The notes under the pieces: model-generated | What the model saw: the letters and a program-made list of their open reading frames with translations, nothing else | Databases searched by the model: none | Told to the model about the DNA's origin: nothing | Shown here: positions 1-12,019 of the stretch, in pieces | How the letters are laid out: every line of letters begins with the position of its first letter | How positions within the stretch are numbered: position 1 is the stretch's first letter | From: Blasia pusilla | Lineage: Eukaryota > Marchantiophyta > Marchantiopsida > Blasiales | Assembly (NCBI GenBank): GCA_050084515.1 | Contig: CM114271.1 | Coordinates: forward strand, 65,596,001-65,660,000 | DNA length: 64,000 bases | Direction: 5' to 3' | Translations under genes and position numbers: made by a program

Positions 1-2114
1 AAAAAGTTTGAGAGGGTAAGGAAACGGCATTAGGAAAACATCTAACTATTGTGGTCCTATCCCAAAGTAAGATAAACATGGGGCAATAAAAGATCCGACT
101 TAACACGAGATTGATTGTAATTAACACGGAAATGACAGCTCCAAATACATGTGAGGCTCGGGAGATATTTTCTTATCACTTCATCTTGATGTACGTACAT
201 GTAAGAGGGTATGGAAACGACATTATGACAACTTAATCACTTTTCACTACTTACACTTTTCATTATTTGGTGCAAATTTGAAGTTGTGGTAGAATTCGTA
301 ACAACTTAGAGATGGGCTCATAGTTGAGAGGTAAGTTCTTATCACTTACGTCGATATAGAAGGACTCAAGACTGAGTTTATAAATTGTTACGAGTTCTAA
401 CAAAACTTCAAATTTTTACCAAATAGTGAAAAGCGTCCCAAAAACATGTACATAGAAGGAGGGTAGACACCATCAGAATTTCATCTCTCTTCTCCAAATG
501 GAACACGAGTGCGCAACTAAATCTCGTTTTAATTATGGCTTTGGTGGTAGGGTGACTAACAAATTGGATCTTTGTTGTCGATTTTTCTTAATCATGGTCG
601 TTTGAGCTGTGTCCATGGCAGGGATCCCACATATGAGAACCTTCAGGCTTTGTTTGGAATTCTTGAAGTAGGGAACTCTTGATATGAATCACGTGTGATC
701 TAGAGATATGAATCGCAACAACCTAATGGCTTAGTAAATCACTGTTGATTTTCAGGTCATTTAAAGAGCCAGTCATGGGAATTCTAGACCACTATATGTG
801 CCTCTTTGGATGATACATCACCATAAATCTAAAGCGGTGGAAAACTACAAATGCATATAACTCTGTTATAGAAGGCTTCAACCCAAGAAAACGGTCCTAC
901 AGCTTTAATAGGAGGCAGTGCTCTATCACAATCTCACTCTCTTTGACATCCAAGGTCCCATGGACAAGCACCCAATATGCAGACAGTTCCATGCTGTAAT
1001 TATGGGCTTGACATCCAGTATTGGACTCACAACAGAGTGGGGCTGAACACCCAGCTCTCTCCTTCCGTCTACATGTGCAGGAATTTTGCATGCATATGGT
1101 TTAGAGCATAAGAGTAGATTACCCTCTACTTCAAGTAAAGTACACCTTCGATAAAACTTCAATTTTCTTCAAGTATCCAACTGTGCTCGACAGTGCTCTC
1201 CCCACTCAGAGAGCAGCAGAATGGCACACTTCAGTAGGTAATTGTAATTCAAGGCTGCCATGGAGAGAGAGGAGTAACCCAAAATGAAGCGCCTTTGCGC
1301 TCAATTTCTTTCAGATGTATGTCAATTGACACAGGTATCTCGATCATCATTTACATTCATGCGAGCCGTGTTAGTCAAGGGGGCTCAGTTCCTTCATTGG
1401 GTAGTCTCCTGAAGTTGATGAAAGGTGCCAATAGCAGCAACCTGAGCAACGAGAATTGAAGTCCGTTAATGACAAATTTGTTAGGGGTATGCTGAAAACA
1501 CTATATTCCTTCCAGCCACCTCCCATCATGGATATAACTCTTTTTTCAAAGGTAAGTTTCAAGGTAGTGCTCTCAAATGACAGAATTTATCCACAAATAT
1601 GAATTGGCATTGTCTTGTTGATAGGGCACAGAAATACTGGTTTCAAGAAGGATTATGTTAGGAAGTTCTCACCCAGGGAAGAAGATGAAGACCAGCAGAA
1701 ATTGGAAGTATGTTTCAGCTGCATTTCTCTTGTACCACCGAAGCCGCAGGTAGTTGTAAATGAATGCCTGCATATGTTGGGCATTGAGGGGGAATTACAA
1801 TAATAGTGCAAGTTAGAGACCAGAGAACGCTCGACAAGAACTCACAGCATCAGCGTTGCAGATGATTAAATTTAAAACCATTTCAGAACGTGAAGAGGGC
1901 ATCGCATATTCAATAAAATAGATGAATTCATCAAAAAATATGAATTGGAGTACAAGACAATGATCGGATCGCTCTATAGTCACTAATGCAAGCACCTTCT
2001 GAATAATGGTCTACCCTCAAAATATTGGAGAAACAAGAACATGGTAAGACAAAGAGCATGGTACTTTGCAATACACGGTAAAAAATCCACCAGATTTCTT
2101 ATGGCAATCAGACA
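1..2114. other. Intergenic, with a foldback element near 250-440
   Basis: No coding region is supported here. Short open frames occur on both strands but lack family resemblance. The one visible structure is an imperfect inverted repeat with arms at about 251-305 and 384-440, separated by about 80 bases. One arm contains ATTTGGTGCAAATTTGAAG and the other is nearly its reverse complement. It resembles a small non-autonomous foldback insertion. The 1800-2114 part may include the 3' UTR of the minus-strand gene that ends at 2115. Confidence 0.5.
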
Positions 2115-3224
2115 CTATGGACCCAAGAATACTACCGGAATGACCAGCAAGTACATCACACCAAGCACTCCAGTTGTAGCCAAGATGTAGAACCACTTTT
2201 CACTTTTGTCCACCTCCAACACCTCTGCTACATCTGCAAAGGCAGGTCCAGCAGCCTGAGAGTAACAATAACAATTAGTACAGACCATGCTAAATCACAG
2301 CACACCTTTGAACTGTTCCCCATCCTTTAAATTTTCACATCAACTTCATAACCTTCGTGGTCAAACTCAAATGGCAAATGAAGTTATAAAACATGTATCC
2401 TTGAAACAAAGCTTTTCTCAAGACCAAACTCAATAATCCAGCAACTCTTGTGACTAAGGAAACAGAATGCGCTTGTTAAAGATCGGTATGCAGTTACCCA
2501 AGCACCAAGCAAAGGATACTACCTGCACATAGAAAGCTGCTGATGCTGCGAAGGGTGCCACAGCCCTTCCCAATTCCGTGTCTTTTGTCCTCTCCGTCCA
2601 TTTTCCCGCTCTGGAGAGTAATTGCTTTGGGGCATCCTATAAAAAATGGCCGAGCATCCACATTACAGGCCTCCAAGACCATAAGTATACACTACACCCT
2701 GTGCGCAATTCCCTTGTCATGGAGAGGACGTGGAGCTACGGTAGGAGTAGATCCTCAGCTCAGGCGAGCGCTTTGGCTTGCAGCAATTATTTAGGAACCG
2801 AAATCTTTGCTGGTAGAAGTTTAACACCGTCTTCTGTTTTGAACGGCTTACTTTTAGTGACAGCGTTTCTATCCGATGAAGAGAAACCCAAATCACAGGA
2901 TCTACAAAAGTTTCAAGCTCGGATGATCCAAACTCCATTCAGGAATAGGTCTGGTGGGAAGGACTCCCAGAAAACGATTGGCATCCGCAAGAAGGTTTCA
3001 AACAAGCTCAATTCCACTAGGAGTGCACCATTCAGGTTACTCATGCTGGAGACATCAAGGGCACGCACCTGCATGAAGAGCAAGGGATTACAAGAATCCG
3101 AGGAGAGATCCCGAGCGGCAGCAGGTCGTGAGTGATACCTCTTCGAACTCTTTCGTACACCGAAATGAGAATCCGATGTAGACATCCCAAGCCCACACGG
3201 TGCGACTCTCAACATGGTCGCCAT
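2115..3224 (-). CDS. Probable plastid-targeted single-membrane-span protein (136 aa, 3 exons)
   Basis: I do not recognise the family with certainty. Three minus-strand exons join in frame with GT-AG introns: 3069-3224 (52 codons), 2523-2636 (38) and 2115-2255 (47 with stop TAG), all in phase 0. Donors are CAG/GTGCGT and CAG/GTAGTA; acceptors are TATAG/GATG and CTCAG/GCTG. The chosen ATG begins MATMLRVAPC. The first 50 residues are rich in Ser, Arg and Ala with few acids, as in a chloroplast transit peptide. The middle is amphipathic (GRAVAPFAASAAFYVQ). The last exon has an acidic stretch, ADVAEVLEVDKSEKWFYIL, then one hydrophobic span to the C-terminus, VMYLLVIPVVFLGP. This layout suggests a small thylakoid or envelope protein, possibly an accessory photosynthesis subunit; that is inference. 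Consistent splice phases and clean frames argue for a functional gene. Exact identity needs a homology search. Confidence 0.68.
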
Positions 3225-4200
3225 GTCTGCCTCCCGGGTGGTGAGAACCAGATATTCGTCCGGATGTGCCACTCCCCTCCTCAGTGTAGGTACCTGGACA
3301 ACGAATTCACGCCTGAATCAGAATTTGGGAGAGTCTTTCTTCTCCGTCTCTCGTATCCTTTCTCACTAACTCCGCCCACAGAAGATTCTCGGTTGATATG
3401 AATGCGGTTTACTGTTATCACCACGAGGACCCACCCGTAGCGCAATCACATCCTACACTCATTTTCTTTGCACAAGTCCTTTCATTGCAACACCTCCACA
3501 TTTCCTTCCTTCCTTCCGCCCCTCTCCTCTCTTCTCGCCTCTTTCTAAAACGAACGTACTCCCAGCCCCACCCCACGCCACAATTGAGATTAGGCCAGTC
3601 TGCTGCCCACCTACATCACCTCAGAAGTCCCAAATTGGACGCCATGGATACCGATGAACCCCAACATCACTGCTCTCCACCCAATTACCATCTAAATTCC
3701 CCTGCCCTCCATCCCCTGATCAAAACGAACTCGCCCTAGCTACTCAAAACAAGCGGCTCAAATTACAGTTGAATGGCACTCTGCCTCTCAACACCTCTTC
3801 TTCTGTTCTCTGATGCTCTAGTACTACGCCTCCTTTCTCACTTACGTTTCACTCCATCGCACCCAGCTCGATTACGCCAGAGATATTACGAGATTGGGGT
3901 GCGCGTCCCGCTGAAGGCAGAGAATCAACCACCGAACATCACCATCACTTCCACTCCACTCCACTCGAGTCCCTCCCTTCCACGGTCTAACGATGCTATC
4001 TGCTTACTGAGTGTAGCAGTTGTCACTACGGCCATGGCCACGACCACCGAATCCTCCATTGGACACTTTTCAAATCCTCTACGAGATCGGGCGATGGATG
4101 CCCCTCTCCTACAGAGCCAAGGGCCAGATAAGGGGTCTATGGACAATAAAAGGGTCTGTTACCAAACTTAGTGAATAGAAATGCCCGAAGAAAACCCGTA
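3225..4200. promoter_or_regulatory. Upstream region of the plastid-protein gene
   Basis: This stretch is more GC-rich than its surroundings and has CT-rich runs (for example near 3506-3540), as is common in plant 5' leaders and promoters. Short open frames occur on both strands but none has recognisable similarity. I infer 5' UTR and promoter for the minus-strand gene starting at 3224; no TATA box was assigned. Confidence 0.35.
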
Positions 4201-4231
4201 AGGGGGCTCATTTCATGGACACGCGCGTTTA

Positions 4232-4271
4232 AGGTGAAAAAAATTGTCGTCCAATCAATTTTTTTTCACCT
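4232..4271. repeat. Short perfect-arm palindrome
   Basis: Arms AGGTGAAAAAAATTG (4232-4246) and CAATTTTTTTTCACCT (4256-4271) are reverse complements apart from one extra T, with a 9-base loop. It would form a strong hairpin. Function unknown; it may be the end of a foldback element. Confidence 0.7.
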
Positions 4272-4434
4272 AAAACGGTGAATTGAAAAAAACCTTTGCC
4301 ATGCGGGTTTTTGGCTCTCTGCCCCCTCTTATGGTTTTTCCATTAGCCTTTTTATTGAAGTTCATTATTCTCCTAAAACTGTTATCCAAGAAAAAAAATT
4401 TGGTCCTCCATTGAGTAAGGCTGCGAGGAAGTTG

Positions 4435-4478
4435 GGCCAATTTTGCACCCAAAAATTTTGGGCGCAGCAAAATTGGCC
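4435..4478. repeat. Nested inverted repeat
   Basis: GGCCAATTTTGC at 4435-4446 is matched by its reverse complement GCAAAATTGGCC at 4467-4478. The inner sequence has its own near-palindrome around CCCAAAAATTTTGGG. The 4.5-5.8 kb stretch that follows shows no recognisable gene. Confidence 0.65.
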
Positions 4479-5849
4479 ACCCTCTATGGTCGTCGTGATC
4501 CTGCGTGCATGGAATCAAATCTTAAGGGAAACCCCTAAGGAAAAAGACAACTCTTTTGGGGCGTCACTATTGACATATTCAATGGAAGATTAAGATAAAA
4601 GGCATATTTTAGATTGTGGTGAGAAGTTAGTAATATACTGTTCATATTACTATGAATTTATGATTCTACATGATAGATTTATTGGACTCTTTTCTTTGAG
4701 AAATCTTTCCTATGGTAAGAACACGAATATTGTCGCGATCCTCGTAGCCAAACATGCGTCAAGGCGGAACATCGGAACTCTAGTGAGCTCACCCTATGAT
4801 GGTTGCACATTGGAGAGGTCTCTTGAAGGATACACAAGATATGAGGCGTAAGTAGTGTTGAGCGTTTCACGCGTTTACAATCGCAACTAAGGAAACTTCA
4901 ACCAAGACTTGAGAGGAGTAGAGTCTAGGAAGAGTGGTCACCAAAGAGGTTTAGAACTGGATTTGGAACGTGATTGGCGTTTGGGTTTTACTATATTTTG
5001 GACCATAACGTTCAGACCTAAGATGCATTTGGGACGAGTAAGGTAGCGTAAGAAAGCTTATGCAAAGCCACTTCCAACGCACCAAAAATCTAGAAAAATG
5101 CATAAGCAGTGGTTGAGAAATTTCCTGTAAACAACTGAATAGGGAGTTGGGTTGAGGGCCAAAAGGAGCGACCTCAAAGTCCTTCTTCCAAAGAAAGAGG
5201 AAGGATAGAGAATCCCAAAACTACGAGTAAGGGGAAGGGTCTCCAAGGGTGCTTGGAGCTAGACTCCACTTTAGGAAGCCATAGGGAAAACCAAGGGCAT
5301 GGAATGGATCGGGAGGTTGGCATTGGGGTGCAAAACCCTAGTCAAGTCCAAGGGAGTGGATTTTGAATGTCACTCTTGGATTCCAACTCGTGACTCATTT
5401 GTTGGGTCTCGATTAGAGACTCATACAAGATTTATTGGACATTTGGGACCGCTAGGCATGCGAGCGTCGTTTGAGATGCTTGGACTATCCTGAAAGTTTG
5501 TACCAAGTGTAGGAAGACTTGCACGTGTTGGGAAGTGAGGAACTAGGAGGGTTGAGCTTAATGAATGGCCAGAATTGAGAACTCGAGGAGTTGGAAGCCT
5601 AAGTGATGGAGACCAAACTATTGTGAATGTATTTGGGTGTAGATCAATAGTGTGAGTGTGTCCTACTTAACGTACGCTTCCACAATACTTGAGATTGACG
5701 TTCAAGAGGAGTAGGCGCACAAAAAATATTGTCTTCATATTATAGAAATCACAATACTTCATACCAACCATATCTGAGTATGGATGACAGTGCTGGATGA
5801 AAGCTTGCTGATTGTTGATGATGTCGTAAGAATATAGATTGCAGCCAAC

Positions 5850-6430
5850 AAACATCGCTTGTCATGCACACAAGTCTAAGATCCATCTAATTATGAATCT
5901 TAACATCTCTACACATGAACGACTAGACAACCCCAATATAAAGTTGAATATGGATTGTAAACTCTGATGAAATCTGCAATTAATTGTGCTTCATCCTAAC
6001 ATCCATACCAATGAGACACATTGCTACAATAGTAGGAGAAAGTATGCAAATGACTCTCACTATGTGTGTGATCTTCGATCAATCCTTGCCCAATCTTCAA
6101 GAGAGATTCCAAGCTCAATACATGCAAGTTGCACTATATTACGGATCCCAACATGAGTCTGGTCCTAAGGAAGATGAGCTCTAAATGAGCTTCATCTGAG
6201 GTATTCCACCCCTTGGACACCTCCATGGATGACTTGTACACACAAATAACCTCCCTCCAAGCAAGTCACTAATGACCTGAAATACACCAAGTACTAACTC
6301 CATAACAATTGCACATGTGGTCCACTCATGAGACCAACTAACCCTCAACCTTATAGGTCCAAGTGGTTCCATACAAGGATGGGAGGGTTAATCTCTCCAA
6401 GGTTGCCACTCCTCATAAAGGGAAGGAGAT
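5850..6430 (-). repeat. Left arm of a large inverted repeat
   Basis: By eye this stretch is the diverged reverse complement of 12020-12560. Shared tracts include the TGAACGACTA region, the TCCATGGATGACTTGTAC region and CCTCATAAAGGGAAG at the inner edge (about 6411-6425). Similarity ends abruptly near 6426. The two arms enclose a gypsy remnant and a tandem repeat block. Probably two copies of one dispersed repeat in opposite orientation. Confidence 0.7.
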
Positions 6431-6942
6431 CGAAGAGCTTAAGAAGTCTCTTTGCCGGGCTGAAGCAAAAGTGATAGAATCTTGGTATGAATCGTGCAAT
6501 GCCCAGCAATGGAAAAGCTTGGTGATCGACATCAAGCATGGAGCATATCAACTCTTTGCGCAATTACAACAATCGATGCTCCACATAGAGAAGCTACAAG
6601 AGCGGATCGATCTTCTCCAACCCAGTCTTCACAGTGCGATGTGGGAGAATGCGAAGAATGGGAAGCTGATTATGGATCAGCAACAGACGAACAATGACTT
6701 GGTATCCCAATAGAGCCAAGCTGTAGCAAAGATAGTAGTACTGAAGGCCGATCAGAAACTTAGGGCAGAGGTACGTGAAGAACCAGAAGAGGCCCAAGAT
6801 CTAATCAATGAGGCAATCCACAATTTTAAAGCCCAAATCATGGAGGAGCTGGAGCATGTCGACCAGCATTGGAAGAGGCAATTCAAACAGCATATTGTTG
6901 CGTTAACTGAGATGGCAGAACCACCATGTTTGCAGGAACCGC
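6363..6942 (+). pseudogene. Coiled-coil, gag-like fragment with one stop
   Basis: An open frame runs from 6363 to a TAG at 6711-6713 and then stays open in the same frame to about 6970. The translation is charged and helical (KGKEIEELKKSLCRAEAKV and similar), rich in Glu, Lys, Gln and Leu with heptad-like spacing. It resembles the coiled-coil portion of a retroelement gag or an unidentified structural protein. No catalytic motif is present. It abuts the edge of the 1.28-kb LTR at 6943, so it may be the host sequence into which that element inserted. Identity uncertain. Confidence 0.35.
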
Positions 6943-8219
6943 TGTCGTGTCGAGAGCCTTTCTTCGAGTAAGGGCAGACCTTCTAGCTGCAGTAGACGTG
7001 GTTGATGCAAGTCAAACTCTATAAGAATTTCTCCTTTTTCAGTACAGAATTATTATGTAAATCCTCCATTCTCTCACGACAAAAATCAGGAATAGTATTG
7101 GCGAGGCGATCACTTCTTCATAATATGAAACCCCAAAATTCCTAACTATGAAATCCCTGTGAATAACTTTATGTTTGTATACAAGGAAAATAGCATAAGT
7201 AGTGTTAAACCCTACTCGAGCGGGCCTATTGACGTCCATGGATAGCTATATAAGGACATACAAAGTGCAATCCCATATCCTTCCGTACGTGACTATAGGA
7301 AGAATCACGGAGTTTGAGATTGCATGATTTGGTTCATGGACGCGTCCCCAAAGTGATAAACTAGATAGCGAGTGAACCAGTTCCTATCTACAAAAAGAAT
7401 CTTGACGTGATATGGGTTAAGGAAAGGAAAATCTGACACAACTCGTACTCCACCCCTATGCATACTTGACAAACATCCTCTACTCTCCTCTAGAATGGGA
7501 TTTGGCGGAGTTACTCTTCCAAGAGGGGTAATCCACTCTCATTGGGAAAATAACAAGCCAAACCATCCTCTATTTCTAATATGACTAAACTCATCTAAGG
7601 TGACAAGTCTCTCATCTCCACACATACCACAGTCGAAAAACTCTCAAAAAATAGACCAAGGTCAAGCTACTCTCCTAAGAGGGGTAATCCATCCTCATTG
7701 GAAGAGCAAGCAGTCCCAAAGCTATACACTCAAAAATGACACGAGATATTCAAGATGTGAAGTAGAAGATGATGAACCCTTGAAGGTTCCTCCTTTTTAT
7801 ATACTCACAACAGATCCACAAGAGTACGAAATAGGGCTAATCTTATCTTTTGCCACATGGCTTCCTCTCAAGGCTTAGCCAATCATATTTTGACATAAGT
7901 AGATTATCTCTTATCTCTTCCAAAATATCTTCGTTTATTCCCTTCATATCTTCCAAACTATCCCACCAATCCTAGCCACCAACCAAGACTACTTTTGCTT
8001 TTATTTTATTACAGCACCAACCCCACTACTTTACTTTTCTAATCCCATCTTTTATTTATTATCTCTTTTCCTAAAGTTGGGCCCGCAAAAATGAATCATC
8101 CTAAAGAGGTTTAAACATGAGAATTTCATTTTTCTAGGTTAATTTACTTAATACTAATAAAACTCTCTGTAACACTTAATGATAGAGGAGTACATATCGG
8201 GTGATTTTACTATACGACA
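6943..8219 (-). repeat. 3' LTR of gypsy element 1 (1277 bp)
   Basis: The ends are perfect short inverted repeats, TGTCG and CGACA. The sequence is homologous over its full length to 55942-57222 in the opposite orientation. A TATA box (TATATAAAAAGG on the minus strand, near 7790) and an internally repeated motif (GAGAGTGGATTACCCCTCTT, twice) are visible. Orientation is set by the polypurine tract just outside 8219 and the pol domains above it. Confidence 0.8.
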
Positions 8220-8293
8220 TTCAACCCCTCCAAACCTGCACATCCTCCGGTATGTGCCGAAAATATCGAGACTTCTTGCTATTTTACTCACAC

Positions 8294-9861
8294 TTATTTT
8301 TGTTGTGCCTCTAGACACATTGAATCAAAATCAAGAAATCCCTCACGTCTACGGAAAATCTTGACCCTTTTTCCTGCAATGGGCAGCTTGAGAATTGTAC
8401 CATCTAGTTCACGTAGTTTTTCAATGGCATTGTCAAAAGCAAAGATTAAAACGTATGGACGAAACCAATGACGTGCAAACTTCTTAATTGTATTATGCTG
8501 GTTGTCGAGGCTTTTGTCTTGCACCAAGATCCAATCTCCTTTTCTTATAGGCTCCTTCCGAAATCGATCAGTTTTGTCAAATCACTTCTTATTTTTCAAC
8601 CTTGCTTCCTTCATTTTGACTAATGCTTCTACAATATCTTCTTCCCGCTGCTCTACTTGTTGCATTCAAAGTGCTACGTGCTCTTCCCTATCGAGCTTGT
8701 CTTCCCACCGCAAACCCATCCAATTGGGAATATCTCCTTCTGTTGGCATTATCCGCTTTTGACCTATTATCAACTATGTAGGCATGAACCTTGTAGGGGT
8801 GCTGTGAGTGGTTCTATCTACCCATAAAGCAAATGGAAGCAATCTAGGCCAATCAGCATAATGCTCTCCACACGCCTTCACCAATGCTTGAATGATTGGC
8901 GGATGTCCCCTTTGCTCTTGTCGTTTGCTCTGAGATTCATGGAGGTTGTTAATCTCAAGTGGACTCCATACCTCTTGAAGAACTCTCGTGCTTTCTCCGC
9001 ATTCAACTCTCCTCTATCTGCACAGATTCTCCCAACACTCCCATATTGAGAAATTATATCCTCTAGAATAAAATGACATATAGGCCCTGTTGTTTTAGTT
9101 TGTAAACCCCTCCCTTCTACAAAGTTGGACAACTCTTCTCGAGCTAGGACTAGGTAGCGCATTCCCCAAAAACCTAGTGGCATAGCAACTAGATCCATAA
9201 CCCATTGATAATGAATAGACAAAGGATACGTGGGTTTAAGTCCATCTCTCACCCTGATTTTTTATTGAAACTGACATTCAACACATGACCCAACATATCT
9301 CTCAATATCCTTGAACAGGCCTTTCCACCAATACCTCTCTTTTATCTTGGTGAAAGTTGCCCAAGTACCTCTCTGTCCTACCCATAAAGAATTGTGGAAT
9401 TCTTTGAGCACTTGCATGTTTGTCCCATTCTCATCCACCACCCTCAAGGGCATTCCATATTTCCTCTTTGGCCTTTTCCAAAGATACCCATCTTGTAGTA
9501 GATAGCCACACGCCTTGTGCCGAATCTCCTTGAAGAACTTGTCTGTCCACCCTTCGTCTCTTTGCAGAGTGCTTAAATAGCGCCTAATTTCTTTTAACTT
9601 GCCCTCATAAAAATTTTCTTTCAAGGCTAGAACATCCTCTATGCCACCTTGTTCTTGAGATAACACTTGCCACACATGTGCATCATCCTCATCTATCTTG
9701 GTTGCCTCCATATCTTCTTCTTGACTAAATCTAGCTCTAGACAACATGTCAGCTACTGAGTTCTCTTTCCCAGCTATATGCTTCAATTGTGGATTCAATG
9801 ACCTAATGTAGGCTATCCAACATAGCATGGCTATATCTGGAGTCATACAATTCGCAATCAT
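8294..9861 (-). pseudogene. Gypsy pol fragment: RNase H end, integrase, C-terminal domain
   Basis: The frame 9861-9262 gives HIAGKENSVADMLSRARF, the usual end of gypsy RNase H, then the integrase H2C2 zinc region ending ERYVGSCVECQ. The frame 9252-8878 carries the integrase core with an Asp at YQWVMDLVAMPLG, a second Asp in ICADRGELNAEKAREFFKRY and a degraded Glu region. The 8527-8294 frame (ARHWFRPYVLI...) is the usual C-terminal integrase fold. Frames are broken by stops between segments, so it cannot make a full polyprotein. Confidence 0.82.
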
Positions 9862-10019
9862 ACCTAACAGAGATGTAGAAATTGTAGAATTGCCAGATGA
9901 TATGAGTCCTTATGGACATTGCGGCAGTAGAATATAACCGATAGAGTGTTCGCCAAGACGGCTCACATTTGCGTGAGAGGGTATGTAGTGCCCACTTTTA
10001 TGAAATGTTGATATTGCGA

Positions 10020-11000
10020 AGATAGGATCGTGAAGAGAAGACTTGAGTGAAGACTAAAGACTAAACCGATCACCGGAAGTTTAAAGAGGTGTACGAAATT
10101 GAAATTGTGTGATTTGAAAGGGAGCGGAACTTTGATGAGCAAGGACAAGAGATGTTAAAAGATTAAGGACTATGGAAGGGTTGGGAATTTGTAAAAATAG
10201 GATAAGAAGTTAGAAGAAGAAGCGGGTGCTGAGTTAGAGACTATAGTAAGAATAGTGTAAAGACCAATCGAAATTAGAAAGAAAGACTATTTAAAGAATA
10301 GATCAGAAGGCAGGATCATTTTGTGTCAAAATCTTCAAAAATACTTGTGAAAGACCCAAGATGCAAAGATTATTTCCGTGTGAGAAGGAATTTCCGAGAA
10401 GAGTTTTTAAGAGATTTTTGTGGGAATAGGTTGTTGGGGATGAATCCAAAGAAGAGAATCTTTTACTGATTGAAAGAAAGTAGAAAGGAGGTTCTTTCAC
10501 TCTTTGATACAAAAAGAGTCTTTCATGCAAAGATAGGATCGTGAAGAGAAGACTACGAAGAGTTGAGTATAAAACCTTATTGGGTTTTGCACTAGAGATG
10601 AGAGTTGAATCTTGTGATTTGAAAGGGAGCGGAACTAAATCTCATGGCAATAATCAAGAAGATGGAGGGTTGGGAATTTGTTAGACAATGAGTAACCTAG
10701 AGTAGAATAGGAAGACCAATCAGAAATTATGAAAGACTATTTAAGGAATATAGGGGGTGAGGATCATCCTGAGGTCTCTTTGAGGTCTTTGTTGAAGCTT
10801 TGATTAGCGGATGAAAGGGATTCTTTGAATTTGCAGTTTTTTGAGAAGAGTTTTTGTGAAAGGTTGTTGGGGATGAAAATTATTTTATTCTTTTGTACTT
10901 GTAAAGGCAAACTTTGTAGTTCTTTCCACTCTATTGATACAAAAGAAGAGTTATTCATGATTTTTTTATAAAACCTCTCTTTACTAGAGATGAGAGTTGA
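10020..11000. repeat. Diverged tandem duplication, roughly 450-500 bp units
   Basis: The block at about 10020-10520 recurs at about 10530-10980. Shared tracts, in the same order, are GATAGGATCGTGAAGAGAAG (10021 and 10533), GATTTGAAAGGGAGCGGAAC, GAGGGTTGGGAATTTGT, the GACCAATC...GACTATTTAA tract and GGTTGTTGGGGATGAA. A third shortened copy begins about 10980. No coding sequence is recognised. Confidence 0.75.
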
Positions 11001-11059
11001 ATCTCTTGGGAACGAACTTAGTAGATAATCAAGATAGAAGAGCGTAGGAAAGTTTTAGA

Positions 11060-12010
11060 CAATGAGTTGTACATCATATTATGGGATTGCAAGAAGGTGA
11101 CTAAAGATGGGATGACATAGCATCCAACCTTCTAGGTCTTTGTTGAAGAAAAATATTAAGATTCAAAAAAAGTCTTTGTTTGCTACTTGAAGAGTCATTT
11201 CCAAGAGGGGAAAACTTTTATTCCAAGGCAACTAAGGGGTGATTGGTATCTAGTTGTTCATGAAGAAATGTTATTATGATTTTTCTTATAAAACCTCTCT
11301 TTACATGGTCTCTTAGACTTCTCTATATTATTAGGGAGAGTGCCTTTTTCTTGATTTGCAAACACATATTATGGGATTGAGAAGGTGACTAACAATGGGA
11401 TGACAAGAAAATGTTTCTAATCTTAGCACAGAAAAATGCATAAGATTCAAAAAAAAAATTTGAATTTAGTAAGAGGGATTAACTCTTCCCTAAGGGGTGA
11501 TTGGGACTAACTCTTCAAAGAAATTTTAATTCATAGTTACATGGATCTTGGGACTTTATCTATATTATTATGAGGAGAGTACCTTCTTGATTTGCAAACA
11601 CCTCTTTGCTTGACACGTGGCAACTGGGCAGCAAGAAAATATTTCACATGCTACGGGCAGCAAAAAAAAATTGAATTTATGTGCAACATCATTAATATCT
11701 TCCCTTCACGGGCTATACACTAAGTTCATCAAAACATTTTTTATTCCCGGTGCATCTGCATTTCGGCACTTTATCTATATTATTATGAAAAGTATGTCTT
11801 TTCAAACACAATAATTGTCATAGGGCAAGATGAAAATATTTCACATGCTAGGGCAACAAAAAAAGATAGTATTGATATCTTAGAGGGATCTAGTTCTTCC
11901 CTATTTTGAAAGCTCATAGTGTGTATGAAAACTGATGCTCAATAATTGTCATAGTAGATGAAAGTAGGGCAAGGTGACCTTAGAGGGATCTAGTACTTCC
12001 CTATTTTGAA
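11060..12010. repeat. Tandemly duplicated AT-rich block with Helitron-like starts
   Basis: The tract ATATTATGGGATTG...GGTGACTAA...GGGATGACA occurs near 11076 and again near 11366. Starts of the TCTATATTATTA type followed by GGAGAGT and TTGATTTGCAAACACC occur near 11322 and 11559, and a diverged one at 11774. A later repeat (AATAATTGTCATAG and CTAGTTCTTCCCTATTTTGAAAGCTCATAG) is also duplicated between about 11805 and 12018. Consistent with successive insertions and local duplication; no gene seen. Confidence 0.55.
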
Positions 12011-12019
12011 AGCTCATAG

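Larger units (their letters stand above)
6943..9975 (-). mobile_element. Gypsy-type LTR retrotransposon remnant (element 1)
   Basis: A minus-strand Ty3/gypsy element is present from the end of the RNase H domain to its 3' LTR. Reading on the minus strand: RNase H tail and integrase zinc-binding region (about 9861-9262), integrase core (9252-8878), a C-terminal integrase or chromodomain-like piece (8527-8294), a purine-rich tract GGAGGGGTTGAA directly before 8219, then the LTR. The gag, protease, reverse transcriptase and 5' LTR were not found, so the copy is truncated. Flanking bases of the LTR do not form a target-site duplication that I can see. Confidence 0.82.

Noticed and set aside
2578-3135. 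Plus-strand 185-codon frame
   Set aside because: Antisense to exons of the minus-strand plastid-protein gene, with no family similarity.
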